Source of the DNA: Dichetophora obliterata
Taxonomy: Eukaryota > Arthropoda > Insecta > Diptera > Sciomyzidae
Direction: 5' to 3'
Assembly (NCBI GenBank): GCA_963920525.1
Contig: OY986438.1
Span: 78,173,560-78,237,559 of the forward strand
Length of the DNA: 64,000 nucleotides
Shown: piece after piece, positions 20,742-31,530 of the stretch
Layout of the letters: each line of letters begins with the position of its first letter
Position numbering within the stretch: position 1 is the stretch's first letter
Notes under the pieces: generated by a model
The model's input: the letters and a program-made list of their open reading frames with translations, nothing else
Database searches by the model: none
Told to the model about the DNA's origin: nothing
Position numbers and translations under genes: made by a program

Positions 20742-22043
20742 TTATACCCTTTTAACTATATCGTCTCTTGGTAGATCGATGTAATGAGTGTGCTTTGCAA
20801 TGTCCTCCTCTCTACTGCTGATAGTTTTACCTAAACCTGTCCCCTCTTTTGCAATGCACAACAGAGTTCGCTTGGCTACTCCCTCTATGACAAGGTGTAA
20901 GGGTGTTAGCTCCAGAACTACTTCTAGTGCTGCTGTAGGGCATGTCCTCATGGCCCCTGTGATGCATACACAGGCCAGTCTCTGCACCTTTGTTAGCATA
21001 TTCCTCATTGTGGATAGCTTGGTTCTCTCAGCCCATGCTATTGCACCATAGGTGAGGATGGGTCTCACCATCATGGTATACATCCAGCGGAGAATTGTTG
21101 GGTTACAACCCCAGCTTTTCCCCGCCAGGCTCCATGAGTGCGCGCGTTGCTTTGTTTATAGTTACCTCTGCATGTCTTCTCCAGAGAAGATTTGAATCTA
21201 GTGTAAGTCCCAGATACTTTACTTCTCCTTTGAAGGGAATTTCAGTGCCATCCATTCTCATTGTTTGGAGGTTTGGCAGGCTTCTTTTGTTAGTAAAAGG
21301 TACTATTGTGGTTTTCGCTGGGTTGATACTTAATCCCACTGTGTTGCAACACTCCTTTGTTACTGACAGTCCTCTCTGTATCAGGTTACAGAGTGTATCC
21401 TCGAACTTCCCTCTCGCTATTAAGGTGATGTCGTCTGCGCAACCCTGACATTTTATGCCATTCTCTGTTAGCATCGTAAACAATTCGTCCACAACAAGAC
21501 TCCACAGCAGTGGAGAAAGGACTCCGCCTTGTGGGCAGCCTTTTGTTGTTTTGATTCTTATAGTGGTGTTACCCACTTTTGTTTCTGCAGTTCTAGTGCT
21601 AAGCATTTGGCATATCCATCTGCTAAGTATATCATTTACTCCTTTTTTATGTAAAGACTTCTTCACAGCCTCGTGAGAAGTATTATCAAAGGCTCCTTCT
21701 ATGTCTAAAAAGGCACATAGTACGATTTCTTTGTTTTTGAGAGCCGACTGGATGTTATTAGCCAGCTGGTATAGGGCAGATTCTGTAGACCTACCTGCCC
21801 TATACGCATGTTGGCATGGGTGCATTGGCGCCTCTCCAGAATCTCAGTTCTTATATAGTTATCTATTACCTTTTCCATTGTTTTAAGTACAAATGAGGTA
21901 AGGCTAATGGGTCTAAACGACTTTGGTAGCGTGTAGTCTGTTTTCCCTACTTTTGGTATGAAGGTGACTATGGCCCTTCTCCATTTCCTTGGGATATAGC
22001 CCAGCGCAAGGCTGCTTCTAGTTATTTTGACTAGGTGGGGCAA
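20742..22043 (-). pseudogene. Reverse transcriptase of the LOA-like LINE (three frames)
   Basis: Pieces 22043-21705, 21825-21103 and 21083-20742 are consecutive parts of one domain. The first holds KITRSSLALGYIPRKWRRA and FRPISLTSFVLKTMEKV. The second holds QHAYRAGRSTESAL, the palm motif FLDIEGAFDN, KGCPQGGVLSPLLW and the catalytic CADD (Cys in place of Tyr, common in this group). The third is the thumb (VRPILTYGAIAWAERT). Two frameshifts break the domain. Confidence 0.85.
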
Positions 22044-22651
22044 TATAGTTTCTGCACCCTTTTGTAGAAGTGCAGGAAAGATGCCGTCTACACCTGCTGA
22101 TTTGAATGGTTGAAAGGTTCTGAGTGCCTAATCTAAACGAGCCGTAGTACAAATGCTCGTTGCGAGTTTCCATTCTTCTTGATTTGGAGCAATTTGCCTG
22201 TCTACCGTCTCATACTCAGTTACTGGTGTGCTGCCCGGGAAATGAGTTTCTAGAAGGTGAGTGGCTCGTTGATCTTATCTATTCGTATCGCTTCCGTCCG
22301 GCAATAAAAGTGACATTCTTGTCTCCACTCTGCCTTTAGCCATTGCTTTGTGAATCCTGGCTGCTGCTGGCGTGGAAGAAATGTCTTCACAGAAAGTTCT
22401 AAAGCTCTGTCTTTTGGCTTTCCTGATTTCTTTATTATACTCCGTCAGAGTTTCCGTGTAGTTGTGCCATTCTCCGTTGCGCTTTGCGGCATTAAAGCTT
22501 CATCGCACCTTCTTCCGGAGTCTGGTCAGCTCAGCGCTCCACCAAGGAGTATGTTTTGTTCTTTCCTTGTGCCCACATTGAAAAAGTCTAGATTACTACT
22601 TAAAAGAAATTCTAAAAGGTAATCACCTCTGGTGTTGACGTCAGTGCTTCC
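22044..22651 (-). pseudogene. Decayed linker between endonuclease and reverse transcriptase (LOA-like LINE)
   Basis: Collinear position in ORF2, but no frame longer than about 60 codons on the minus strand. Short ORFs on the plus strand here are shadows. Several indels are inferred. Confidence 0.5.
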
Positions 22652-23113
22652 TCAAATTGTGTGGTGCGCGTTGGCGTCACAGCCGATGAGTAGTGGAAGT
22701 TGCTCTTTCCTGCAATGCTCCACAAGTCTTTTTATCTCCGCTGGGGGAATGTTGAGATCGTTCCCAGGAAAGTAAGTGGATGCGATCACTATGGCGCGGT
22801 GCTTGCCATCAGTTTCGATGTGAGTCTCGATAACTGATAGGTCCCGCGTCATAAATTCTGAAAGACAAATATAATTAATATTTTTCTGCATTAGAATACA
22901 TGCTCTGGGATTGATTGTTCTCTGGTCCCAAGTTACCTGACCCTCTTTGCAGTAGAGGCCACTGACTTTTCCCCTGTAGCACCAGGGTTCTTGGATCAGC
23001 ACGAAGCCCAGTTGTTCTTTGGTAAACCTCCGAGCAATAACTGCCGAAGCAGCTTTTGCATGGTGGAGGTTTACCTGGGCAAATTTCGTGCTGGTTACTG
23101 TGCCGATCGTCAT
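22652..23113 (-). pseudogene. Apurinic-type endonuclease, N-terminus of ORF2 (LOA-like LINE)
   Basis: A 153-residue frame beginning at an ATG that overlaps the end of ORF1 by four bases (ORF1 ends at 23110). FAQVNLHHAKAAS at the start is the Asn motif, LVLIQEP-type sequence (GFVLIQEPWCYRG) carries the catalytic Glu, and LLIGCDANAHHTI near the end carries Asp and Asn. It nicks target DNA to prime reverse transcription. A stop at 22652-22654 cuts it off before the final SDH motif. Confidence 0.8.
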
Positions 23114-24831
23114 AGCACCGGGCTGCTGCCCCGATCTTCTTCAGGCAGCGTTACTCCTACCTCAGTTGAAGGTTCGCGTTTACTACCATCAATCGAAAGA
23201 GCGGCGAGGTTCATGCCCTCTGCCTGATCTCCGATTGAAGGTATTGCGGTGATGACCGAGACGGAGGTGAATTTCTCCGTAACAACTTCACCAGTTAGTT
23301 GTATTGGTGGCGTTGCGTCTTTCCCTTCATTGGGAGTCGCAGATGTGGCTTCTGTGGACGTTACCACTGTTGACGTTACAGCTGTGGGCGCTGCAGCTGT
23401 GGATGTTGCTGCTTTGACCGGTTTGGTCGTTGGTGGCGATTTTGTGCCCAAAACCGGAATGGTTCCAAAGCGGAAGCTGATAGTGGAGCCCCTTGACTTG
23501 ATAGTCTCAAGTGACTGCCTATCTATTGACAACGTAAGCATGTGCCCACTTCCCTCATCCTTGGAGCTCAATATCTTCCAATACTTTGTATTGAGACCAT
23601 CGTTCTGGGCGGCAATTAGTCCCATCGATCTATTGATCTCCGTACTTGAACTTCTTGGCAAGAACATCCTAACATTATGCCCTTTTGGGACCTCCTCCCC
23701 TAGGCAAGCCATAAGTTCTAGCCCTTTCCAGTGCTCATGCTTTGGTGCTGCTGCTCGCATCCATTCTGCTGTTGAGGGATTCGAACAGTCGACCAGTAAC
23801 ATGTCCGGACGGAAGTGAATTCCCTCAAACTGTAGCTTGGTGGACCAGCCCTTCACTACTTCGCTCAGTATGGCTTCTTCTAGCTCCGAGAGCTCATCCG
23901 GACTTAACATTTGCCGGGGGTATTCTTTGGGCAGAACCGCTATTTGGATGCCCTTGGTTATGCTTGCATAGCTTATTATCTTTTTCTGTGGTTCTGGCTC
24001 GGGTACCTTAGCCCCTGGCACTGACCTACTGTTGCTTCCAGGAGCTATTCTGACCTTCTTGCTCTCTGGATGTTGAGGAGGCGTTATCTCGCTACAGCTC
24101 CTCTTCGTTGCCTCTGGTACCGGTGCTTCGCCAGCTTTACCCCGATGCTCTACCGCTTTTTCATGAGCTACTTCGGGTGCCATGCCTTGTTCCAGATAGC
24201 GCAGATACCATCTTACGCCTGCTCCACTAAGGCCGACTCTTAGTGGGTCGTCTAGCCCTCCTGGCTCCCGCGCTGAGGGAGGTGAACACGGCGACGTCTA
24301 CTGTGGAAGGGCTTGTGTTTTTTTCCCTTCTTCTGTTTCCCTTTTCTGTGCCGCATCCTTGTATGTTGACGCAGTTTCCGTAATTGGGATACTTTTTGGA
24401 GCCGACGTCGTATCTTCCCGGTGTTCTTCCGGGGGCATTTTGACAGGATGTGATCTCCTGGGGCTCGCAGTTTTTCTTAGGTGGCTGATACTAGGCCTTT
24501 GACAGCTGTGGATGGTATGTTCCACTCGATCTTTGCCGTACGGGTGCCTCCTAATCTGTATGCTGCAGTGTCTGTGGTCATTATGGATTCTGTGCTGCAC
24601 CTGATCATTGCTGCGTGCAGTCCTATTGACTTGCATTTTGGCTGGCGGAGGAGGATTTCTCCTAAGTTTGGTGCCTTGCCGTTGACCTTCTTCTTGGCAT
24701 CTCTGTTCCATGAGGTCTGCTGTTCTGCTTGCGGTGACTCCCCGCAAGTCTTCCTGTTTGTTATGTTTTGTTTTTTTTTTGTGTTTGTGCTCATATTTAG
24801 GATTCGACCGGTAGCTCGTGTCCGAGGACAA
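23110..24831 (-). pseudogene. ORF1 protein of the LOA-like LINE, DUF4780-like
   Basis: Two consecutive frames, 24831-24298 and 24183-23110. The first part is Lys/Arg/Pro-rich and low-complexity. The second has a basic Pro-rich start, then LSPDELSELEEAILSEV (about residue 92) and a folded domain at about residues 110-250 (STAEWMRAA, WKGLELMACLGEEVPKG, LIAAQNDGLNTKYWKILS, GHMLTLSID) that resembles the insect DUF4780 family. The tail is Thr/Val/Ala-rich. ORF1 proteins of LINEs bind RNA. ATG of ORF2 overlaps its stop. The break between the two frames is at 24184-24297. Confidence 0.7.
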
Positions 24832-25165
24832 AAGCGTCGCAGTATATGTGTTATGGCTGGGAAAGGGTGGTCAACCATGCCAGAGCCCGCATACCATGGT
24901 AAGGCCACAGTTACTTCATGAGGCGGCCTGTTATCATGAAGGCTCCATTCCAATACAGTCGGTATACCCCCTGACTGCAAACCATCCAATGGGCACGGTG
25001 CGCATGACACCCTTAATTAGGGGGGGAGTAACTTTTAGTTTGTCGCTTCACAAAAGATGCAGGCTCTGCTGAGCTGTAGGGTTATGCCCTACAGGGAGGA
25101 ACTACTCCAACCGGCAGCATTGTGTCATTGCAACTTAAGCCCCTACATCGCGTCAAGATTGTTAC
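24832..25165 (-). other. Probable 5' untranslated part of the LOA-like LINE
   Basis: No coding frame with a motif. The junction with the CR1-like reverse transcriptase lies about 25130-25180: the minus-strand frame 26170-25082 changes from reverse-transcriptase sequence to unrelated sequence after RPLL. Confidence 0.5.
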
Positions 25166-26663
25166 TCGGAGTAGGGGGCGAAAGAACGATACGTGGTCGA
25201 ATTTCTTCAAACCATAAACATAACGTACAGCGTTATTCAAAGCGACTACCAACTTGTGGGATGAACGCGAATCTAGACTACTATAAACAACTTCCGAATA
25301 AGTGATAATTGGCATCACTAGTTGTAAGACCAGTTTAAGTCTTGTTTCAACAGGAACAAACGCTGCAGTCATTCTTAGATTTCTTAACACAAAGTAAATT
25401 TTACTGACACAGGAATTGATGTGGTCCTCACAGGACAGGGCACTACTTATTTGAAACCCTAGATTGGGTGTCTTACTAACAACTTTTAATTCAACGTCAT
25501 TGAGGAGAATAGGGGGAAAATGAAGCTTCGTAAAAGGTGTTTTAGAGATCGGTAGAACATAAGATTTAAGGGGGTTTAGTTTAAGTTTATTTGCTTTAGC
25601 CCAATCTGCAATTATATCTAAATCTTCATTAATTCTAACGCACATATCTTCATTGAGCCCAAAAGGTCTTGACAAATATAATTGTAGGTCATCAGCGTAC
25701 GCATGCATTGTTACATTATTGCATTTATCGAAAATGTCATTGATAAACATAGAAAACAGAATTGGTCCTAAAACCGAGCCTTGAGGAACTCCACTAGTAG
25801 TATTCATAAATGTAGAAAAAATATTCCCCACTCTTACTCTCTGTGTTCTTCCGCCTAAGTAAGTATTTAAAAGACGAACTGAAGTATCAGCTTTGGAAAA
25901 GTCAAGTAAGCAGATTAAAGTCAAATTACCCAAATCAAAGGGTATTCTAACATCGTCCAAGACTTTAACGATGGCAGAGGAGTAGCTATGACCACGGCGG
26001 AGCCCAGACTGGAGATCGGACATTAAACCGAGCGTGTTTATATGGTTTGATATCTGTTCAGCCATTAGAGATTCATAGACCTTTGAAATGGAAGACAACA
26101 CACTTATAGGTCGGAAGTCGGAAGGAACACACGCATTGGTTTTTTTTTGCAATTGGTATAATAGTTGCAACCTTCCAGATAGCAGGATAACAAGACGTTG
26201 TGAAGATGTGATTGATTATGTGCGCAAGCGGGCTGAGCACATAGGGCATTATAACTTTAATAAACTTCGGGGAGATTCCATCTTCACCAGAAGCATTTGA
26301 CTTAATTTTTTTTATGCAGCGAGCGACATCTAGTTCACTTACTGCGTTAAAATCAAACATAGTAGGAAAGTCGCTGACAAAATTATTATGATTAAAGGTT
26401 TCAAAAGATTCATCAGATATTGAGCTTGAAGTGAAAAAATTGTTAAGTATATTGGGATCAATTGGGCAAGATTCTATTTTTTTATTACAAATTCCGATAC
26501 TTTTTAAATTGTTCCACAACTTTTTAGATGGTAACGTGGGACTGAGTTTGGACAAATAGAATTGTTTTTTAGACAACTTAACGGCTGATGTAGCTTCGTT
26601 TCTTGATACTTGAAATGACTCCCAGTTCATTATGGTTGGGCTACGTTTCCACCTGGTATACAA
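25165..26663 (-). pseudogene. Reverse transcriptase of the CR1-like LINE (two frames)
   Basis: Frames 26663-26073 and 26170-25165. The first has SGEDGISPKFIKVIMPYV and HIINHIFTTSCYPAIWK. The second has FRPISVLSSISKVYESLM, GLRRGHSYSSAI, LLDFSKADTSV (palm; a deletion has removed residues after the DFSKA motif), TSGVPQGSVLGPILF and catalytic HAYADDLQLYL. A frameshift lies at about 26090-26150 near a T-run. Beyond residue 335 of the second frame the sequence is no longer LINE. Confidence 0.85.
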
Positions 26664-27498
26664 TTGAGGAGGTTAACCACGGGCAAGACGTGTTGGTGAC
26701 TCGGCGCGTACAAAGTGGAACATGAGCTTCAAAAATATCAGATATCTTTTCAATGAAGAAGAGTAATTTTTCATCAACTGAGCTCAGAAACCAACAGTCA
26801 GTCCAATTGATAAGAGACAGGCTATCAAACAGGGAGCCATAATCAATACTCTGAAAATTGCGAAAAGATAAAGTGGTATCGGAAACAGGTGAAGATAGAT
26901 TAATATCCAGTGTGCAAAATAAAAGATCATGATCCGAAACAAATGACAATTGATCAAAAAGCAATACTGACGTCAAATCAGAAACAACAACAATATCCAA
27001 TAAGCTTGGAGAAGCATTGTTCGCAAACGTAGTCGGAGAAATCGAATTAACTACACTGAGACCCACCTGAGCAAGATTGTCCATTAGATTTAAACAGATA
27101 TTGTCATTTGAAAGAATATTTACATTAAAATCGCCGCACAAAATGAGGTGTTGAAAGTCTATCGCAAAGGAAGATATGTCTTTTAGTAGAGGTTCTAAGC
27201 TACAGTTACGATTAGGGTTGTACACGCACGAAAGAAAAACTTTAGTACTATTATTACAAATTACAACATTCAGATATTCAATGTCCGATCCACTAGATTT
27301 ATTGAGCACTTTAACATTCAAAAAATTTTTGCAATATATTGCAACGCCACCTCCTTTTTTATTTAACCTGTCATGCCGAAACAAATTAAAGTTATTTATA
27401 TTTAAGAATGAATTGTCAACATATTCATGGAACCAAGTTTCTGACACACAAATTACATCCACGGAGGAATTTTCAAATACATATTTAACATAGTCCAT
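26641..27498 (-). pseudogene. Endonuclease, N-terminal part of ORF2 (CR1-like LINE)
   Basis: 285 residues. VDVICVSETWFH holds the catalytic Glu, LCGDFNVNIL the Asp/Asn pair, SPSLLDIVVVS and FVSDHDLLFCTL the final Asp-His. GGGVAIYCK is also typical. The first codons of the usual N-terminus (before MDYVKYVF) are not in this frame. A frameshift near 26641-26663 separates it from the reverse transcriptase. Confidence 0.85.
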
Positions 27499-27798
27499 CT
27501 TAAATTAATTCAGACTTCTGGAGTTAAAATGAACGATTTTCAGTCCAGAGCGTTGTTTGCACAAGACTTCGATCATAGTTTTATGATTCTCGTCAGCGCC
27601 GAAGACAATATTATTCCCTACAGCCATAAGTATCAAAACCAACGCAAGCACAATAAGCATTTAAATAAGGAGTATAAAAAGAAAAGAAGTGGAGACAGAT
27701 CGAGAAAGAAAAGAATAGAAGTAAATATATAGAATAAACAACATTTTCATTAAGATAATTCCTAAGACACTTCTTCATTGACGACATTAGATCTAAAT

Positions 27799-28827
27799 TA
27801 ATGCAGCTCCTCGATGCTGCCGATTTCAATTTTGTCACCATCTTTCTGCAGCCTGATGAAAATTGAGCCATGTAGAGAAAAAGCGTTGAATATTGTTTTA
27901 ATACGCTTGCAGGCAATCGCAGCTTGAAGAATTTTTCTTGACTCAACAGTAAAGCTTTCGTGTATAAACACATTATTGTCAGAGTCCAGCCCTGCGTTAC
28001 GGAGATTAACCGCCTGTTTTGTGCGTCTGCGGTAATCGCAGAAAGCTTTTAAGACGCGGTTTCGATCATAAGCGGTATAGAATTTGACTACAACCAGAGG
28101 GTTAGATAAATTATTCTTCGATTTTATCTTTCAACTGGGGCGAATGGAACTCAATCGAGCAGCATATGAGATTGAAAATGCTCTTCAAGTTTTCTCCATT
28201 AGAGAAAGGCACTCCAAACAGAATAGCATCCGAGTTGTGGACAATATTGCTGCTGTTGTCGTTGTTGTTGTTGCTGCTATTAGATTTTTTAATAAGATCA
28301 GCTAGCTCGTCGCAGCGAGTGGTGAGAGCACTTACTTCGGTTTCGAGTGCAAGTAAATTATTATCGTACTCGATGAACTTTGCGCTGATAGTAGCAAATT
28401 CACTCTTTAACTTACTGAAGTTGTTGTTAAAATCGGCCGAGATGGAGTTAAAGAGGCTGTCTGTGTGCTTCCGTAGACGTTCCTCAGATAGCCTTAGTTC
28501 ATCTCTCGTGTTCGCCTTTAGACGTTCTTCAAGAGCGATTAGTTGAGCACAGAGAGAAGTTTCGCTGCTACTTCCAAGTTTTAGCGTGCTTTCTGCTTTT
28601 TTAGCGTGCTTTCTGCTGTTGTTCCTCGATGAGCGAGCTGCTCTCGTTGTTGACGCGTTAGTATTGGAGAGGGAGACATCAGCACAATCAGATGTCTGTA
28701 GGCAGCAGAGTGCAACATGTAAAGCGAAGCACAGAGAGATAGCACGCGCACTCAAAGATGTAAAAGCGGTGCAGCCGATCAGTTTTTTCCGATCAGTTAT
28801 TGCTGTCTGCAGCCAGGGTACAGACAA
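27799..28827 (-). pseudogene. ORF1 protein of the CR1-like LINE, coiled coil plus FP-like domain
   Basis: 28827-28111 is open and contains a Ser/Asn-rich N-terminus, a long coiled coil (about residues 95-175: LIALEERLKANTRDELRLSE and on) and a region ending DAILFGVPFSNGENL. A frameshift near 28110-28115 is followed in another frame by PLVVVKFYTAYDRNRVLKAF, VFIHESFTVESRKILQAA and GSIFIRLQKDGDKIEI, ending at a stop at 27799-27801. That second part resembles the baculovirus FP-protein C-terminal domain found in ORF1 of insect LINEs and likely binds nucleic acid. The open frame at 27611-27973 is a shadow. Confidence 0.75.
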
Positions 28828-28830
28828 TGG

Positions 28831-29502
28831 ATCAGTTGAGTTGATGTTAAGTGGACTGATCGATTAGTTAGTTATAACACGCACAAAATTGTTTTCTTTT
28901 TGCCGCGTTTGTAAATATTTTTCGTTCTATTTTTTTTCCTTTTATGTTCGTTGATTACTGTTTATGCTCGCTGTTAATGTTAATGTTCAATTTGAACAAC
29001 AATTATTGCAGTTCAGTTTACAACTTTTGATATAAAATTATTTATCAACAGAAGTGGAGTCAAAACTATTGAGTTCGTTGTTATTTATTATTTATGTTGA
29101 ATTTCAACTATATATTAGCTTCAGATATATGCGTTTACTAGCAATTACTACAGAGCGGTCAAAAACACGTCCGATCGCTTAGATGTTTTCACGCAATCTG
29201 AAAACGTCTTCTCACACGTCTGAAAAATTTGGGTCTTTGCTTTTGCGACAGGCTTTGACGTTAAGGCCTTAAAGTTCTTGATCGAAGGAGATACCGTATG
29301 ACATGTACTGTCCTTCTCAGAAAGAAGAAATCGGTTCAAGGTCGTGTCCTACCTGCAGCTTGTATTTCGTTTTTAAAACTTCTATGAATTGCCATAAGTT
29401 TGTATTATATCGTTTACAATAATTCGGAATAAAAAATACTATTTAAATAAATCAATTTTCAGAAAGCATTTACACAAAAACACAGAACTTGGTGCAGCTC
29501 GG
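28831..29502. other. Intergenic/5' LINE flank, nothing recognised
   Basis: May include the 5' untranslated region of the CR1-like LINE. A minus-strand frame of 63 codons (29148-29339) shows no known motif. Confidence 0.3.
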
Positions 29503-29715
29503 GTGCAGCTTTTAAGGGTACTCTGTCAAAGACCAGGTGAATTTCTTTGCGTTAGAAATGAGGATTCACCTGAATGGGTCGACATAGAATTCGATGAAAA
29601 ATTCTATTTTGAAGAATCCTCAACAAAGCTACCAGCTTCTTCTATCTCAGTGATTGAGAGCATCGAATCTTGGATCGCAGATGGAATAGCTTTTATAGAT
29701 GATATTAATTATTGA
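29503..29715 (+). CDS. Unrecognised 70-residue acidic ORF
   Basis: An acidic frame (LRVLCQRPGEFLCVRNED, then WVDIEFDEKFYFEESS) with more balanced codon use and GC than the flanks. I do not recognise it. It could be an exon or transposon fragment: there is no ATG context or splice signal that decides. The frame is also open upstream for a few codons from about 29485 (GAACTTGGTGCAGC). Confidence 0.25.
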   Translation: MQLLRVLCQRPGEFLCVRNEDSPEWVDIEFDEKFYFEESSTKLPASSISVIESIESWIADGIAFIDDINY

Positions 29716-30229
29716 TTTTTTTTCAATTGTTCCTTTAATGTATCAAGTCATACTAGTTACTAATACTAGTGAAAATTGTCAGAGCTAGTCAAAATATACA
29801 GTCATGTGAAAATAAATAGGGACACGTATATTTTTATTTTTGAAGCTGCATGAATTATATACAAGGTGCCCCAGATATAGCATTAATTCTCTCGGCTGGT
29901 GATTCGTCTTGATAAGGCGAGTATAACACTTTATGGAGTTTCGTCCCACATTGTTAAACTTTCAAGATACAGGGTGTTTTACGGTTTTAGTACGTGTTTA
30001 GTATTATTGATCTAGAATCTAAACTACACACCATAAAATAAAAATTAATATTTTGTATTTTAGAAAATATATCAACTTTTCCATCAATATATCAAGCACT
30101 TTCGTGTCATGTGCTGCAGCTGAGCTAACATTTTGAGATTATTCAACGAAATATCAACAAATTTTGTATCTTTTGTTTTAGCGGATATTTCACTGTATAA
30201 TCATTCGAATGAATTAATTTCATATGTCA
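29716..30229. other. AT-rich stretch with a Tc1-like terminal repeat fragment
   Basis: TACAGTCATGTGAAAATAAA at about 29799 with GGGACAC after it resembles one end of a Tc1-type element next to TA. No matching second end or transposase was found. The rest shows nothing. Confidence 0.3.
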
Positions 30230-30333
30230 CGTTTATGGGAGGGGAGGGGTTTTGAAAAGCACTACGAAAAGTAACGCAGGGGGAGGGGGGTAAAAAAACT
30301 GGAAAATCAGTAACGTAGTTTATGGACGACCCC
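30230..30333. repeat. Fragment of an inverted-repeat element end (GTTTATGGACGACCCC)
   Basis: ACGTAGTTTATGGACGACCC and the G-rich blocks before it (GGGAGGGGAGGGG; GGGGGAGGGGGG) resemble the terminal part of a widespread insect MITE as I remember it. Only one end is visible. Confidence 0.3.
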
Positions 30334-30345
30334 TAAATGTTATTA

Positions 30346-31278
30346 AAGGGCTGCCAATATTCGAAGCGCCCATTTTATTTTTAAATAAATCAAAGAAACC
30401 ACAATTTTTTGTCTGTTCGTCTTGAATATCATTTAATTGGGTTCAAGTAGATTTGCTTACATTATTTCTTGAATATGATATCTCGTAAATGGTCGCCATT
30501 GGCCTCAACGAAATATTGTGCCCGTTTTGCAGCATTTTCCATGGTTTTCTTCAACATTTCGATGGGAATGGCGGTTATTTCTTGACGGATGTTGGTTTTG
30601 AGCTCTTCTAGGGTCTTTGGCTTGTTGACGTAAACCTTTGATTTCAAATAACCCCACAAAAAGAAGTCTGGAGGCGTTAAATCTGGTGATCTTGGCGGCC
30701 AATCGAAATCACCATTTTTTGACATCAAACGGCCAGGGAACAATTGCTTCAAAAAATCGATTGTAGTGCGGCTTGTGTGTGGTGGCGCGCCGTCTTGTTG
30801 AAACCAGTAGTGCCTGATACGCTTTCGACGAACGATTGATATGAAAAAATTGTTTATCATATCGCGATAACGCTCCTGATTGACAGTAACTCTGTGGCCA
30901 TTATCATCTTCGAAAAAGAACGGCCCAATGAGCATTTTAGCACAAACGCCGCACCAAACAGTGACTTTTGCATCCTGAAGAGGTACCTCTTGAATCTCTT
31001 GTGGATTTTCAGTGGCATAAATACGGCAATTTTGTTTGTTTACCGTTCCGTTCAACTGAAAATGAGCTTCATCGCTCATTGAGTTGAGTTTTCACTATTG
31101 ACTTGTTTTGTTGAATGTAAATTTCAACAATTTTAGAGCGTTCGCGTGGCGTGTACTGTTCCATTGTAAACATTTGCTTGGAATGACGCTTCAAACGCGG
31201 TATGTCATTAGTCGATTTGGCATCACTGCGGAAAGTTACAGTGTTGCCAGATGGGCGCTTCGAATATTGACAACCCTG
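30346..31278 (-). mobile_element. DD41D mariner (rosa-type), internally deleted copy
   Basis: TA-flanked (30344-30345 and 31279-31280). The ends are AAGGGCTGCCAATATTCGAA at left and, inverted, CAGGGTTGTCAATATTCGAA at right. The 933-bp copy keeps both ends, the first codons and the catalytic part. About 370 bp covering the helix-turn-helix region are missing relative to the plus copy at 31519-32830; the join is at about 31080-31090 (ACTCAA/CTCAATGAGC). Confidence 0.9.
30462..31079 (-). pseudogene. Transposase fragment of the deleted DD41D mariner
   Basis: 205 residues equal to the C-terminal part of the intact transposase at 31603-32715, with a handful of differences. The catalytic Asp residues are in MSDEAHF, QQDGAPPH and LTPPDFF. 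The Met at its start is the internal Met before SDEAHF, not a true start. DNA-binding helices are deleted, so it could not bind its own ends. Confidence 0.9.
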
Positions 31279-31530
31279 TATTCTGTATCGTTCGACAGCA
31301 TGGCATACATTACAGGGTAGCCCTTTAACTGCGGAAAGTTACAGTGTTGCCAGATGGGCGCTTCGAATATTGACAACCCTGTATTCTGTATCGTTCGACA
31401 GCATGGCATACATTACAGGGTAGCCCTTTAACTGCGGAAAGTTACAGTGTTGCCAGATGGGCGCTTCGAATATTGACAACCCTGTATTCTGTATCGTTCG
31501 ACAGCATGGCATACATTACAGGGTAGCCCT
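31226..31530. repeat. 103-bp tandem repeat built from mariner ends, three units
   Basis: CTGCGGAAAGTTACAGTG begins at 31226, 31329 and 31432. Each unit holds about 53 bp of the inverted mariner 5' end, a TA, a 35-40 bp spacer (TTCTGTATCGTTCGACAG...) and another TA followed by CAGGGTAGCCC. That last motif is the 5' end of the plus-strand copy. Confidence 0.9.

Larger units (their letters stand above)
20204..25165 (-). mobile_element. LOA-clade LINE (non-LTR retrotransposon), 3' end cut off by the outer LTR
   Basis: On the minus strand, reading leftward: ORF1 with a DUF4780-like domain, apurinic endonuclease, reverse transcriptase and a C-terminal RNase H. An RNase H after the reverse transcriptase, with a CDANAHH endonuclease motif, fits the LOA/I group; LOA is my best call. 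The RNase H frame runs into the LTR end at 20203, so the LINE's 3' tail should lie on the far side of the outer element, outside the window. The 5' boundary with the CR1-like LINE is near 25130-25180. All frames are broken. Confidence 0.8.
25165..28830 (-). mobile_element. CR1-like LINE (Jockey/CR1 group), 3' part missing here
   Basis: Minus-strand ORF1 with a coiled coil and a baculovirus-FP-like C-terminal domain, then endonuclease and a YADD reverse transcriptase. It stops abruptly in the reverse-transcriptase C-terminal region where the LOA-like LINE begins. Either the LOA element inserted into it, with the remainder lying left of the window, or the copies recombined. CR1 rather than Jockey is judged from endonuclease and reverse-transcriptase style only. 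Confidence 0.8.

Noticed and set aside
22991..24011. Long plus-strand ORFs in the LOA region
   Set aside because: Shadows of the minus-strand ORF1/endonuclease, which have recognisable motifs.
27611..27973. 120-residue minus-strand ORF in the CR1-like LINE
   Set aside because: Another frame of the same strand carries the recognisable FP-like domain with its own stop at 27799.
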